Assembly (NCBI RefSeq): GCF_000002995.4
Contig: NW_025062475.1
Coordinates: 5,956,187 to 6,020,186 of the forward strand
Direction: 5' to 3'
Length of the DNA stretch: 64,000 nucleotides
DNA from: Brugia malayi
Lineage: Eukaryota; Nematoda; Chromadorea; Rhabditida; Onchocercidae
The position numbers and the translations under genes are program-made. The notes beneath the pieces are model-generated. The model ran no database searches, was not told the DNA's origin, and saw only the letters and a program-made list of their open reading frames with translations. Below, piece after piece: positions 38,658-51,700 of the stretch (its first letter is position 1; each line of letters starts with the position of its first letter).

Positions 38658-39233
38658 TTCTCGGAAATCTCACCAAAATTCACTTTGAGCTAAATTTACA
38701 GTGGATGACATTCAATGGAGTGACAATGAAACGAACAAATACAATGTCTATGAAAAAACGTAAAAAAATTATCCGAAAGGGTTAAAGTTGAAAGTTTATG
38801 CTCATCTAACACTTTAATCTGACAGTTACCAGCAAACAGTTTGTGTTATCAATTTGTATTCTCAGCAGGAGATCATCTTGTATAGACAGAAATATGGCAG
38901 TCGCAGATGACATTCGGATGCTCCTAAGAATCATTAGGGAAGATTGAAATGTTTCCCCGCTACTTCCCGGCTTTACCATGTTACAAACACAATTTCTTTT
39001 TAGCAGCAATAACATTGACTATGGATAGAAAGATGATGCATTAGCAAGAGAAGGACTGTGGTCATATTTTTTAATTTGCAAATTTGCAGTAACTGCTGTT
39101 AAAGGGATGATTGATCAGCATAATTACGAAACCTAATGGATTAATGATGAATGTTGCTGGATTTATTTAACTTATAAACCACAAAGATGATGCATTCGAA
39201 TTAAGCACTGAAGATAATGTATGAATGAATGAG
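38658..39233. repeat. 576-bp direct repeat, copy 2
   Basis: Appears identical to 30916-31491, offset 7742 bases. The left flank (CAGTTGAATG) and right flank (AATTACTGG) differ from those of copy 1. The interval between copies holds the P2X7-domain gene and DARS1. Confidence 0.95.
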
Positions 39234-40050
39234 AATTACTGGATTTCTTGTCTTGCTATCAGAAAATAATTATCTTTTTTAATTAGCAAATATTGCATGA
39301 TTAGTTTAATCCTCTATAATTATGAATATTAATAGATTGATACAATTTTCCTCGGAATTTTTGTCTCTAATTCCATTCCTAACTACCGTTTTGCTGCTCT
39401 CAGAGGAAATATCGAGCACATCCATGTCCCTTTACATGGATGCTTTACTCCTGACTGAAATTTCGAACAATCTATTAATTCTCGGAGACTTTCTTTGCAT
39501 TTCAAAGAATTCCTTACTGACCGTATCCTTTGAAGAATAACGCTCATGACTAGTGAGTAACATAAGGTATATCACTGAAAATATTCGTTTATTGATTGCT
39601 ATCAGTCAGAATAAGGTATGCAAAATTGCATAGCATGCATTAAACACAAATATGCAAGAACCCGTTGAGGAAGTGTTTTTAACAAGTGACAAACGAGTTA
39701 GTTAAAAGTTCACCGTGTGCTTTGGAAATCGTACATTAAAGGTAATGAAATTAGGAGTTCCTTTTCCAGTTATTGGAGAAATTTACTCACCAAGCATTTG
39801 CATGGAGACAGGAAATTGATATTGTTCCTCAGCTGTAAAGGAGTAGAAAACTGTCAATCCATTTCACTGCCTCATCAAAAGATCCATAATATTAACATGA
39901 TATGGTTTTCTGTATGCAAGATTTCTACCGAAGAAAATCTTTGCTATTAATAAATCACTCGTAATGTCTTGTTTCTTTCATGAATTACTAGAAATATTGT
40001 TTTTTTTTTTTTTTTTTTGATTATTACTATAGATGACATTGTTCTTATTC
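39234..40050. other. Intergenic, nothing recognised
   Basis: Short open frames only (for example + 39322-39540, hydrophobic, ATG start, no splice partners). A T-run lies at about 40001-40018, just before the stop of the minus-strand gene. Confidence 0.5.
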
Positions 40051-43000
40051 TCACTTATTTTTAATCATAAAATTGAAGTCTGGTTTCTCGTTGACATTTA
40101 ACCTCAACGTGGGAGGAATTAATGAATTATTAGTTAAACATTTCAATAGTCGTAATTTACTGTCTGATTTTAAGGTTGCGTTTTTCACAATAACCGGCAC
40201 TTCTCCACAGCGACTCTTTTTGACTGAGAGCCTCTTGTCGAATTCCGCCTTTGCATCAAAATGTGGCATCTGGATGACTTCGAGTGGTGCAGATGTCTCC
40301 TGATTCTCATGTAATTGTTCACTACTCTCCTTTCTAATGGTTAGTAATCTGAAAGAGGAAGAAACCTTTAGCAGGAAAATGCTGAATTTTGAATTTGCTA
40401 AGTTGCTATCCTTTGACTTAACAAGCAATAAACTTACTTATTTTCCAGATCATAGATAGTGCTGTGCTTTTCCTCGCAGTAGACAAGAGTTTGACACTTC
40501 TCATCTTCAGAAGCCCTTTCTTCAGATACACCGAGTAGTTCCTGACAACTATTTGCTGATGCAACAAAACTAGTATTCTTACTATCGCATTTTGTAAAGC
40601 CTTTTTTGGCTTCAGAAGGTTTCTCCGCCACAACTAAATGCTTATATCCAAGCGGCAACAATGGCTTTGAAAAAATAGATGTTGGCTTATTCAATTTTTG
40701 TCGAGGCGGCGGACATGGTGGCGCAATTTGTGGTCTGTGCAAGCTTATTTGTTGTATTTCCGGAGCAACTACGAATGTATCCAGTTGTATTTCTTTCTTT
40801 TCATGATATTGATTGATATTTCTTGTGAAAGAGAATTTCTTCTTCTCAGCAGTTTCTTTCAAGATTAATTCTGATTTTACCCCGTCACATTTTTTTTCGA
40901 TTTTCTGTTCCGATCCGATATATTCGTTGATTTCAAATTCAGTTATTACTGGTTCCTGGTTAGTTATCGATGGTGTGGTGTTTTCTGAATTGATTCTAGT
41001 GATCTGTGACCATGAGGATATCGAAGGTATTTCGAAAGCTTGACCTGGCTGCTGGAAATCCGGTTTTGCAATTCGTTTTATTTGGGCTATGCTAACATCA
41101 ATTGATTCAACAGTTCTTAATTTTGTTTTCCTAAAAGCGGAATATACCATAACTGGAAAATTTAAAATTGCTTCATAATTATCCACTTCTTTGCTCACTC
41201 CTTGTATTTCTTTTTTTGAGTCAGATATATACTCCTGATGCCTTATTTGATCTGGAATCATTGACTCAATCAGAAACTTTTGAAATGGCACTCTGGAATT
41301 TGACTGCAAATGTTCCCTGAATAAAGGCATTGCATCAAATTCAGGAACTCTTTGCAACTTGCATAATGGGGGTTCAAAGTTCACGTATTTTTCAAAAAGT
41401 ATTTCTTTACTCAAAGGTTCATTTTGGGATTTTATTCGATTTGTATGCGAAACTTTAGTGAAATTCCTGGTCTCATCTAGAATGATTTCCGTCAAACATA
41501 TTTCGTCAGTATTCGATTTTTGCATAGGTGTATTATCCAGTGATGAGTCGAAGTGATTAGTCATCGCAGTTTGCAATTTCTGATTAATTTTTGTAGCTGA
41601 CGAGATAGTTTCGTTACTTACCCATATAACACTGGATACATTTTTATCTGTTCCGGAAAACACATTTCCCTTACTGGCAAGGAACTTGCTTTGAGTGACA
41701 GTAAACATTCTCTTTGTGTCATCCAGTTCTTGCATTACGTAATCCGGACCAGCTTGATTCACCGTCTGTTTTAACACAATTTTTGCAGCAGTGACCATAG
41801 GTATTGTTTTGGTTGCCGTTGATAATTGCTGCTGCTTGTTTCCTTTCAATTCCTGAAGCTCTTCCCAAAAATTTCCAAACTTCATGGAATGACCTGGTAC
41901 CATGTAAGTTTCTATTTTAAGCTTACCCGCAAACAACTTGCTTATTTCTTTTTTCTTCAATTCCTCTAGTGCATCAGCTACTGATTCAGTTTCCAATTTT
42001 TTTTTATCTCGGGTCAATTTATTGCTTGAATCAATTAAATTTGAGAAACCAATGATTGTGATGGGTTTCACTATCACTGAAGTTGTTAATTTAGCTCGAG
42101 GTGCTGTTATTAGAGACAGGTCAGAACTAGCAATGCTTTCAAATGTTTGCTGCAAATTGCAGAGGCTTCTCGGTATATAATTATGGCTTAATTGCATCTC
42201 CGCATGATCTTCGACAACAATCTAAAATAAAATTCAATAAAGTGTTGATCAAATAAATTTATTGACTTTATGAGGAATTATAAAAGGATATTTAGCTAAG
42301 TTTTTCACTTACTAATCACATAACGCCTATGCTTACTACAATTATTTTCCAGGAAAGTTTCATATTAATAATACTTGCTGTTCATTTTAAGCTATGGGAC
42401 ACAGTGATACCCATCAAGCAAACAATACTCGCTGATGGTATAGAAATGCATCAAATCGTCTACGGAGCAAAATATCAGAAAAAAAATCTGCTAATTTCTT
42501 TGACCTATTAAATTGCCATTTTTATGTATATAATCGTATTAGTTACTTATTTTTTAAAAATTACTTTTCACAAATTCGTAATTAGTAATTAATTAGCTGT
42601 TGATTATGATAAGTCTTGAACGTAAGCTATTGATTATGATAATCTTTCGAATGTAATGACAAAGTTGTTGGGAGATTAGTAGAAATTATTATTTCTTTTT
42701 TACGAAAATTAAATTATTTACTGTCTTGTTTGACATTCCTCTGCCTTCGTATATTTGTTTTCCTAACCTATCATCAGAATTTGGATCGGTGATAACACCC
42801 ATAGGAGTTGTTTTTGCTACAGATTCCATAAAAACATCTTCAATTTGCTGATCTATATTTGCCCTCAGAATTTTTCTCGCTCGAATTAATATATTCTTGT
42901 TCATTCTGTCCGGTTTTGCATCAATAGTTCCACTTCCATTATTGAGCTTTACTATGAATTCTTGTTTCGATATTGGACAATTATTGGAGGTGAGAACAGT

Positions 43001-46000
43001 TGGTGTATCCATGACCTGAATTTTCTCCAAATTGCGTCGTGAACATATCCTTGGCTTTTCGTTCATTTTTATTATTGAGTGAATAATTTTTTCAACAAAT
43101 TCATTTGCATAACACTCTAACTTTTGGAAAACTGTATTTGTTTGAGATTCTTGAGCACAGGAAGAGTAATTCGGATCAGTAGCTTGAGATGACTCAGAAA
43201 TTGTTTTATCCTTACTCGTAATACTTACCGCTGATGCCATTTTACTTATCTTCTGATTTGCAGAAGATGGAGATTCATTAGGAATTGGGCTGGATTCAAG
43301 AACTTGATAAATACGATTAGATAAATTTAAATCCTTAGCATTCGCTTTAAGACTGTTAAAATTCTCAACATTAGCTGGATAGAGATCAGGTAAATGTAAA
43401 TTACACTTTGGTCCGTAATGTCGTGTATTTGCCGATTTCAGATCACTTGGTCGTGGAAATTCAAAATCTCCATTATCAGTCGCATTTCGTTTTAACAGAA
43501 CAGCTTCGAATTCAGTTAATATGGTGGTAGAGTTTATTGGCTTTTGGTATTTTAGCTTTTTCTGAGCAGTTTTAATTTCAAGATCACTGGGACGCAATCG
43601 TTTCTGGCATTTATTTTCGCTAGTCAGAGCTTTTCCAGCTGTAGTTAATTTTCCGTATTCAGCTAAAATAGTAGGACCATCTTTAATATATCTCACTGCA
43701 GAGTGATTATCAGGATTACATTTAAGAAAATTAGAAGCTGCAGGAGCAGAAATAAGCTGTTGTTGAATGTTAAAGTGCAGCTGCGAGTCGCTCTCAGTAT
43801 CGTTATTGATACCTAAGTGATCGTCATCATCACTGATAACATTGCTGTTCACGTGGCGCTTCTTGCTAATACTCACGCTCACTGCTGATTGACGTCGTAG
43901 GAAGAAAATGTTTTCAATCATGTCGCAGTATTGTTGTACCTCATTAAACTGGCTTTCGCTTAAGTTAACACGACCACATTTTCGGGCACGCTCTGCCGCT
44001 TCATGGCACTGTCGTATAATCTTCTGAAATCGATATTACACTAATTCGTCGTATATAAATTCAAATACAAAAATATCTACGTCATAGTATCTGCCACACA
44101 TAATTACAGTATGTCTGTAGGAAACCTTTTCAATTTGGGTTTAAAATAGATGTGACTTAAAGAGCTGCAATGAAAAATATTACGCTAATCTAAACAAAAA
44201 TATAATGATATGAAACTATATGGAGATATTTAATACAGAAAAAATAGAATTGCATTCAAAATAAGGTCTGGTATTTTAATTTTTATGCAATCTTTCATAT
44301 TAGAAATTTAATGGTACTGATTAAAATTAGAAAACGAAAGGCTTAATATAAAATGAATTTCGATAAAAAGCTTAACATGAAATGAACTATGTACTTTTTA
44401 CTAAAATTTCATGATAACTGGAGTGAATAGGTTTATCTATCCGGTCTTATTTATTTATGCAGTATTAATATTACCCTAATTATTTTGTATTTATGAAAAA
44501 CGGATCGATTTCGGCTTGTTACTGCTAATCTTCACACTGATTAAATTACCATAAACATTTCATATTTACATATTTTTGGAAATTCTTGAAAGTTGTTTAC
44601 TTTTTTATGGGCAAATTTATTCTTAACTCATATGTAAATGCACAAATAAGATGACTCCAGTAAATTCTGTAGCCGTTCATTTATCTGTAACTCATTTAAA
44701 ACATATATTTAACTGGCTGAACTAAAATACTATACAGATTCCTGCGAGCGACAATAATACAGAAGAATTCAGGATAAATGGAAATGAATAAGATAGGATT
44801 TATTGCAAAATATATGAACTATTTAAATTAAGACTAATAAGATAAAATAAATACCTCATCAGATACATCTTTGTACAACGAATATAATAGTGCAATGGAA
44901 ACATAGGCAGCCATCAGATCGGGTTCATTACCCACAGGCCAACAATCTAACATTGCATATTTAATTTTAGCAAAATGTTTTTCAATTTGCCGCCATTGTT
45001 CTAACATTTGCCTTTTCCTGAAATATGAAAACTCTGGTGTTTGCCAATTCGACCCAAGTTCTTTTATTATCTATTAGATAAGCAATTAAAAATATGATCC
45101 ATCCATAACGTTCATTAAACAACTAATTAAAACAAAAAATTTCTTTTGATCCAATTTTCTGCACTCGGAAATGTCTAAAGGGCAAAATTTAAAAAAAAAA
45201 AAGGTAAACACATAAGTAGAAATTTTAGGAAGCTTTGGAAAAAGATCATTATTTTTATTTCACTAACCTGTTGCAATGTTCAGTACTACAAAAAGTCTGA
45301 AACAGAATTCTTCGTCAAATTTCCATAAAATTTCATTTTATGGAAATTTGACGTAAATATGGCTTAACTTAACCTTTCTTGCGTGTTAACATCTTCTTTC
45401 TTGAGATTAGTGCATGCATGCAAGTACACTTCCCTGACGACTGCAACATAACTAATAATAACAGATGGTTCGCAACCTCGATATACTGCAATCTGATCCA
45501 GTAGATCCATTGCATCAACGCAAACTGCAATTTACCTTGATATTTCTCGTAAGATTTCCAGGAATGGAACTAAAACACAAAAAACAGTCTTAAGAATTAG
45601 TTGAATTCTTCCCTCGGAAAATTTCTTGAATGAAAAAGTCCAAATGAATTATTTGTTGAACTTCTGTGAAATGATTTTTTTTACTACAATCCGCTAATAT
45701 AAAATTTTGCTAAGACTTAATTCATTGGAAAGAAGCAAAAATTATTGGCAGTTGTAAAGGAAAATTTATCAGAGAAAGAAGGAATGAAAATTTTTTAAAT
45801 CATTGTAGGATTTATTATATAAAGTCAAATGAAAACTTTGTAAAAAAAAGTAAACAAGATAAAATCTCTCGAAATGAACAAATTTGGAGTTGTGAACAGT
45901 AGCCTTTGATTCCTTCTTCATACTTTCGAGAGTTCTTTTAAAAATTGACAGATTTGTATCAGTTGTCACCACAACTGTCTTTTTAGAAATAGGAGCACGA

Positions 46001-46032
46001 AAGTGACCAGTTTGTCTCAAAGTTTGTTTCAT
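40051..46032 (-). CDS. Large unrecognised protein, helical N-terminus and long low-order tail
   Basis: I do not recognise the family. Proposed exons (5' to 3', minus): 46032-45924 (tentative), 45524-45374, 45285-45268 (18-nt microexon), 45017-44855, 44023-42704, 42221-40438, 40348-40051. All phases agree and give 1280 aa. Residues from about 37 to 180 look like packed helices (LLDQIAVYRG, LEQWRQIEKHFAKIKYAML, PDLMAAYVSIALLYSLYKD, HEAAERARKCGRVNLSESQF), possibly a TPR-like or scaffold domain. The rest is Ser/Thr/Lys/Asn-rich with few predicted structures and a proline patch (APPCPPPRQKLNKP). A short motif occurs twice in the C-terminal third, PEFDAMPLFREHL and PHFDAKAEFDKRL. Basic patches (ISKKRHVNS, NKCQKRLRPSD) would fit a nuclear protein; that is inference. 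The two long exons (1320 and 1784 nt) are unusual beside the small exons of neighbouring genes. The donor of the first exon and the linkage of the ATG at 46032 are the weakest points. Confidence 0.65.
45313..45353. repeat. Perfect hairpin with 18-bp arms
   Basis: CGTCAAATTTCCATAAAA (45313-45330), a 5-base loop TTTCA, then its exact reverse complement (45336-45353). It lies in an intron of the large minus-strand gene, 27 bases beyond the microexon. Confidence 0.9.
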
Positions 46033-47030
46033 TTTTTTCTTTTCTTAATTTTGTAATGACTTTTCTCTCCTTTCTATGACACAAATTCGGATGTGAAAAA
46101 AGTAATGAAAATATTGTTAGTAGGATTTATGGAGAGTGATAAAGATGTGATGGAAATTAGAAAAAAGGGGAGTTTAGTAGTGTTTAATAAAAGAGGGAAG
46201 AAATGGTAGCATTGAGGGAAAGTAAATCTAATTTAATTTAACTTGTATTATCACTCTTTTGCATTAATCTATAAGCTTTTTACAAATTCGTCAAAAACAA
46301 GTTAGAATATGAGCAATTTAAAGTGTTAAATTCCAACAGATTCGAATTCTTGGCTACAATTATTCATTTTAAATAGACTCTCTTCAAACGCAGTAACGTC
46401 ATTATTCCTTTTGCTATGACATAAATTTGGATATCAATGAAATAATTAAAATATTGATTGTGAAATTTATATGGACTTCAACACTTTGATATTTTGATAG
46501 ATTCAAGTTAGAAAGTCTGAGGATTCGGCCAAAAAAAGAAAGAGAAAAAGCTTGTCGGATTTGTATATGAATTGAAGGAAAATGTTCAATGTTGTCTTTA
46601 TCAAAGAGTAAAATAGTTCAAAAACGAAAATAGATCAGAAAAAATAATGCACAAATTTAGGTTCATTTATCACCTTATTTCTTTCCATAAACCTTTGAAG
46701 AGAAATACGCTATGTTCCGTGAATTTACGAAGTGGGTATTAGCGCTGTATTTGCACGAAACTGCAAAATGATGTTTTAAGAGCAAAAAAAACTTACATGA
46801 AGGCATTTCCATGCATGCATTGTCAGTTTGATAAATATTTCTATCTACTAAGAAAATGTTTAAAAAACATTTAAAAGGTTAAGAAAATTGATTTGTGCAT
46901 TGATTACATTGATTAAGAAGACACAAAGAAGACAAAAAAGTGCTTGCGATGAAATTGTGTTCTGAACAAACTTAAATTTGAGAAAAGTAAGAAGTATAAA
47001 TCTTTGGGATACAGCAAATCAAATGATAGT

Positions 47031-47072
47031 TTAATATATATAATATATATATATTAATATATATATATATAT
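47031..47072. repeat. (AT)n simple repeat
   Basis: Nearly pure alternating AT with two AA/TT interruptions. Confidence 0.9.
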
Positions 47073-47299
47073 CGATAAGCACAATGTATTTTTCTTCCTA
47101 TACATTTCTTTCTATTACTTTTGGATAGAGAAAACAAAAAGAAAGCTAATTCGCATTAAATGAAAGATAATGGAATCAACAAAAGAATTGAGGAAATACT
47201 ACCTTTGGCTATTAAAATTACAGCATTTTCTGATTTGTATTTTTTAAACATAAGAATGTTTGTTTGGAAGGGGTGGAAAAAAGCTTTTCGGAATCGATA

Positions 47300-47385
47300 T
47301 GTTAGTGGGAGTAGAGATGCCATTCAGCTGGTATCGGCCGACTTTATTAGCTGATGGTACTGGTTTCGGTATTCTCCCACTAACA
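47300..47385. repeat. 12-bp inverted repeat with 62-bp spacer
   Basis: TGTTAGTGGGAG at 47300-47311 and CTCCCACTAACA at 47374-47385 are exact reverse complements. The spacer is less AT-rich than its surroundings. It could be a small transposon relic or a structured transcript; no further pairing was found. Confidence 0.6.
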
Positions 47386-47582
47386 AACAATTTCAACTAA
47401 CTACACTTCCGCTATTTCTTTTTTATAATTCCTTTTTGAATCAGGCGAGAGCAACTTAATCACATTTTGACAAATAAATGGGCAATATGAAGCATTATTA
47501 TGTCGGTTTCATCTGATCACTAAGTCATATTAGCTACTCATCGCCTGAGGGATTATCAGCGATACTTTTTTCAAATGATAGA

Positions 47583-48056
47583 TCAGAAAGTAATAGTACC
47601 AGCCATTCTACACACAGTGATCCTATAAATTTCGCGTTTATAAATAGTTGCTGGGATACATCAATATTTACTAGATCGATTATAGCACTTAATCGAAACT
47701 TTGATGCATGAAATTCAAGGAATTGTTTCACAAATATTGTGAATTTGAAATTTTAGGGAAAAGTTGGAGTATGGGAAACAAAATTTGATGAATATTAAAA
47801 TGAAATTCAATAAACTGAAGACTTTAAAATGCAAGTTTGAGAAACCTTGCTCACTATCTTCACGTCGTTTATATGACACATTGAGACGTCCGTGAAAAGT
47901 TCTATAAATGTTGCAAATTTCAGCACCGTTAACTTTAACTCTCAAAATTGATTCAGAATCTTTCCGTTTCGCATCAAGAATTCGTTTAATATGCAGTGGT
48001 GATGGAGAAGTGTGAAATGGAGATTTATCATTCACTGGTATCTTAGCACGTTTCAT
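47583..48056 (-). CDS. Possible small basic protein, 92 aa
   Basis: The ATG at 48056 opens a 70-codon exon (to 47846) with protein-like composition (MKRAKIPVNDKSPFH, PLHIKRILDAKRKDSES, GRLNVSYKRRED). It ends at an AAG/GTTTCT donor in phase 1. A second exon (47650-47583) after a TATCCCAG acceptor keeps frame and ends in RMAGTITF. The protein is Lys/Arg-rich and soluble-looking; no family is recognised. An alternative 3' exon in another frame ends near 47534 (LSDLSFEKSIADN), so the C-terminus is uncertain. Confidence 0.4.
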
Positions 48057-48717
48057 TCTTGCAGTCCTGCAACTATTAAAAATATTTTATGAAGATAGTA
48101 TGAAAATACTGCAAGTAACTATTCCGACTGATGCATAATGCCATGAAAAATAATGTTCCGAATAATAAAATATCAAAAAAAATCTATCAAAAAATTAATT
48201 ATGGCTGGTTCTAGTAAAATTAATTGTGTAATCATGAATACTATCACTAATAATCAGTTATTGCTTTTAAGGCATTTAATAGATGTATTAGAGAAACAAA
48301 GGAAAAAGATGTGAAAAACGCTTATGTCAATTATTAAAAATCTTTTTTGCTAATAAGAGAAAATGAAAACTTCAAAATTTGTCAATTGACCACTAAGTAT
48401 ACATACATATGCGCTAAATGCTTGGCATATGTTAAATAGAGTTTAGCATATACAGTAATAAGCAAGAAAAATTAGTTAGTTTGCAAACCATTTAATAAGC
48501 AATAAATGAAATTTGAGATAAAATGGCTATTCGCACTAAAGAATTCGCAAGTGTTCACTAAAAAATTGTATACTTTTAAATAAAAAATAATCGGCTTCTT
48601 GTACAAGCTTTTCAGATGTTTTTATCAATGTAAATCATTTTAAAGTAAAATATTCAGCCAAAATCTTGCAAACAATGAATGAATTATTATTTATTTATTT
48701 ATTATTATTACTAATTG

Positions 48718-48773
<56 letters not shown>

Positions 48774-51700
48774 TTAAATGAAAAGAATTTAGTGGCCACG
48801 AAGAATCAAAAATTTTAAATAGCAAATGAATGCGGAAATTTCAAACAACAGCAATATACTACTAAAATGTTATAACAAAAATGAAAAAAATGTGCAAAAA
48901 TTTTCGATGGATCTTATGGTACTGTTTATGTACACAAAAAGTATTCTATTCCCGGAACTGAGAAGAACAGGATAGCGTGCACTTTGCAGATGGAATGATA
49001 CGTCAATACAAATTTGTTAGCTTTTATCCAATAACTTTAACATTATAATATTTAGATTCACTTTTTCTACCTTTGTAGGAATAATTCTAGAATGGAACCC
49101 ATCCTTATTCATTTTTATTTGGGAATTCATAGGAGAAATTTTTAAAAACCTATCTTAGAAGTCGTTATTGCATATCAGAACTAATAGTTAATATGACAAT
49201 AAAATTTAGAAAAGACTTAGAGGAAGGCATTAAAATAATCTTCGTGCAACTTCTTGTTCAGATTAATGTCAATAGAATACCCTAATTCGCAATTTCGTGA
49301 TTCTGTGTAGTTTCGGTAACTCATGTTTCATTTCATTTCAGGTTTTAAGTCTAGCCCCAAGACGACGTGCCGGAATCCAGAACTAGAATGTCTGATATGA
49401 CTAGTGGTAAGACAAAAATATTACCATATTCGCTTCGGAGACTTTTCATATTAACATACGTACCGCTCTAAAGGCTTACTGAGTGATAGATTTTTTGGCT
49501 TAGATTTCTAATAAATGGTGAAAATCGACAAAATAAAAACAGAAAGGGTAGCCAAAAGGAAAAAAAGAATTAAAATGTGTGCCATAAATGTGATAACAAG
49601 ATGAGTTACTTATCAGTTACATCATCCTATCAAAAAATTTAATCAGCAACAGCAAAACATTCTTTAAAAAGAAAAGATCAGTGACGAGAAAGCAATATTA
49701 CATCGCCCAGTACTATTATCCTAGCACTACGTTTGAAATTTTATATTTTGGAATATGATCTTGTGCACACGAGCAATTCATTATCTAATTTAAATTACTT
49801 CATTTTTTATGTGTACTAATAAATGGTGCTTAAACGCATTCAGATTTAATAATTTTCATGTTAATGACTTCAAAATTGCTGTGATGAGAACTATGGAAAA
49901 CACAATCAAAAACTTTGTATGCACTATATATTAATTTCGAGTTCATATTAATTTTGATTCCAGTTTTGCGTTCTAATACAAAACTACTTCAGTACTGTTT
50001 CCGTATTTCCAAATTAAAAATTCAGAAAATAAAAATTCAAGCAAATAGTTTAAGATTTTTTCTCAACAAATCAATTTTTTTTTTTTGAAATCATGCTGAA
50101 AGTTATTTCCGGGAAATTCTAATTTTATATGTAAACATTAGCCATGTAAATGCTAATTTGGTCCAGTGTATCATGAATCATTTGCATATTTTGACTTATA
50201 GATGTGTGGTAATCTATAAACGCTAGAAAGGTCAAACGGAACGTCTACCAATTTTTTCGTATACCTCATTGTTCTACTGATTATATTATACTCAAAATTT
50301 CCGAACTTGTTCTCTTAAAGAATATAAAATATTGATAAGTAAGTTAAAATGGAACTGAAATAAAATCGAAACCAAATTAAGTTGAGAAAAATCGTATGAA
50401 TTATAGAAGTTAGTATTTTATGTTTCATCATTTCTCCAACCAGGAAAAATCTTTTAAGGTAGGGAATTAATGAGAAAAATATATTTAATGAAAAAAAAAA
50501 AGTAAATAAATATGTGGATCGTTGCTATTCGAGAGAAGAACGGAGAAGTGAGTGACTCTATGTCTGTTATTTCCATCAAGTGCCATCTCTTATCTCAGGA
50601 TTTGACCGCTTTTACCGTCATTTTATTATCAATGAAAATTTAAGTGATATTTTCACTTACAGTTGACGGATACCAGCTGATTCTAAATTTTGTTTTTATG
50701 CTAAGTGAAAATACACTTAATGTTTGATCAAACTAGTTTGTTCATGCATTTTCATTTGATACAAGAATTATTTGGGAGATTAGCAGATAGGATAGCAAAA
50801 AAAAGTTACGTGAGGATTAGTACAGACAGCTGATTCTTTTCCTCATAAAAAAATTCAGCGATGATTGTATTATCAGAATTCTCAAAGATTTCAAATTTAA
50901 AACTAACACTAAGGAGTACCTTAAACAAAAGGAGATCTTCATTAACCCAATGGGAATAGCAAATTTTTGTGCCATGTAAAAGGCTCAGGTGAGTACAAAC
51001 AGAGAGAATACAAAAATGCAAGTACTGCAGTACATTAGATATCAAAAACTGATACAAGATATAGTCGTGATATTGATATTATCAATGTTTCATAATTATA
51101 ATAATTTGACTATAACAAATGAAGGAAAAGTGAAGTCTAGGATCGAAACATCAAAAAAATACTGAGAAAGGAGTAACCTCAACTTGTTATCGATCAGCAA
51201 TGAATAATTTAAATCCAATAATTGTACATTTCCTCATATTAATAGTAGCAAGACAACTGTATTTTCAAATCAAATTCTTAACTGTCTATATCACATCTCA
51301 TCGTGTTTTCAATGTACGATTTCAAAAGTTCTTCATGGAAGATAATATTTGTTGTGACTTCATTTACATACAGCGATACTTATGTTTTTCGATGAAAATA
51401 AAAGACTAGAGAAAAGGAGATTATGGTAACACAAATAATAGTCTCAATAAAGGTTCAAGCAACGAAATAATATCAAGAAATCAAGTCGTAGTTGTATGGA
51501 AACAATAACTTTCCGCATCCGAATTCCTGGTTACAGAAGTACGTTATATCACTGTACGTCAACATTCCTATGTGAATTGACAAACATGAATATTACATCT
51601 AGGCGGTTTGTTCTGCTTAAGTTTCACGTCTTCAGAATGGAACACAACTGAACACCGCAACAGGAAACATTAGTGGATCGTCCGATAAAATCAAATGGTA

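Larger units (their letters stand above)
46033..47582. other. AT-rich intergenic stretch
   Basis: Upstream region of the large minus-strand gene. No gene supported; contains the (AT)n tract at 47031-47072 and an inverted repeat at 47300-47385. Confidence 0.5.

Noticed and set aside
39322..39540. Hydrophobic 72-codon ORF with ATG
   Set aside because: Isolated, low-complexity Leu/Ser composition typical of AT-rich spacer.
45525..45580. Exon-like stretch FHSWKSYEKYQ upstream of the 45524 exon
   Set aside because: It would leave an 11-base intron, too short to splice; reading through meets an in-frame stop.
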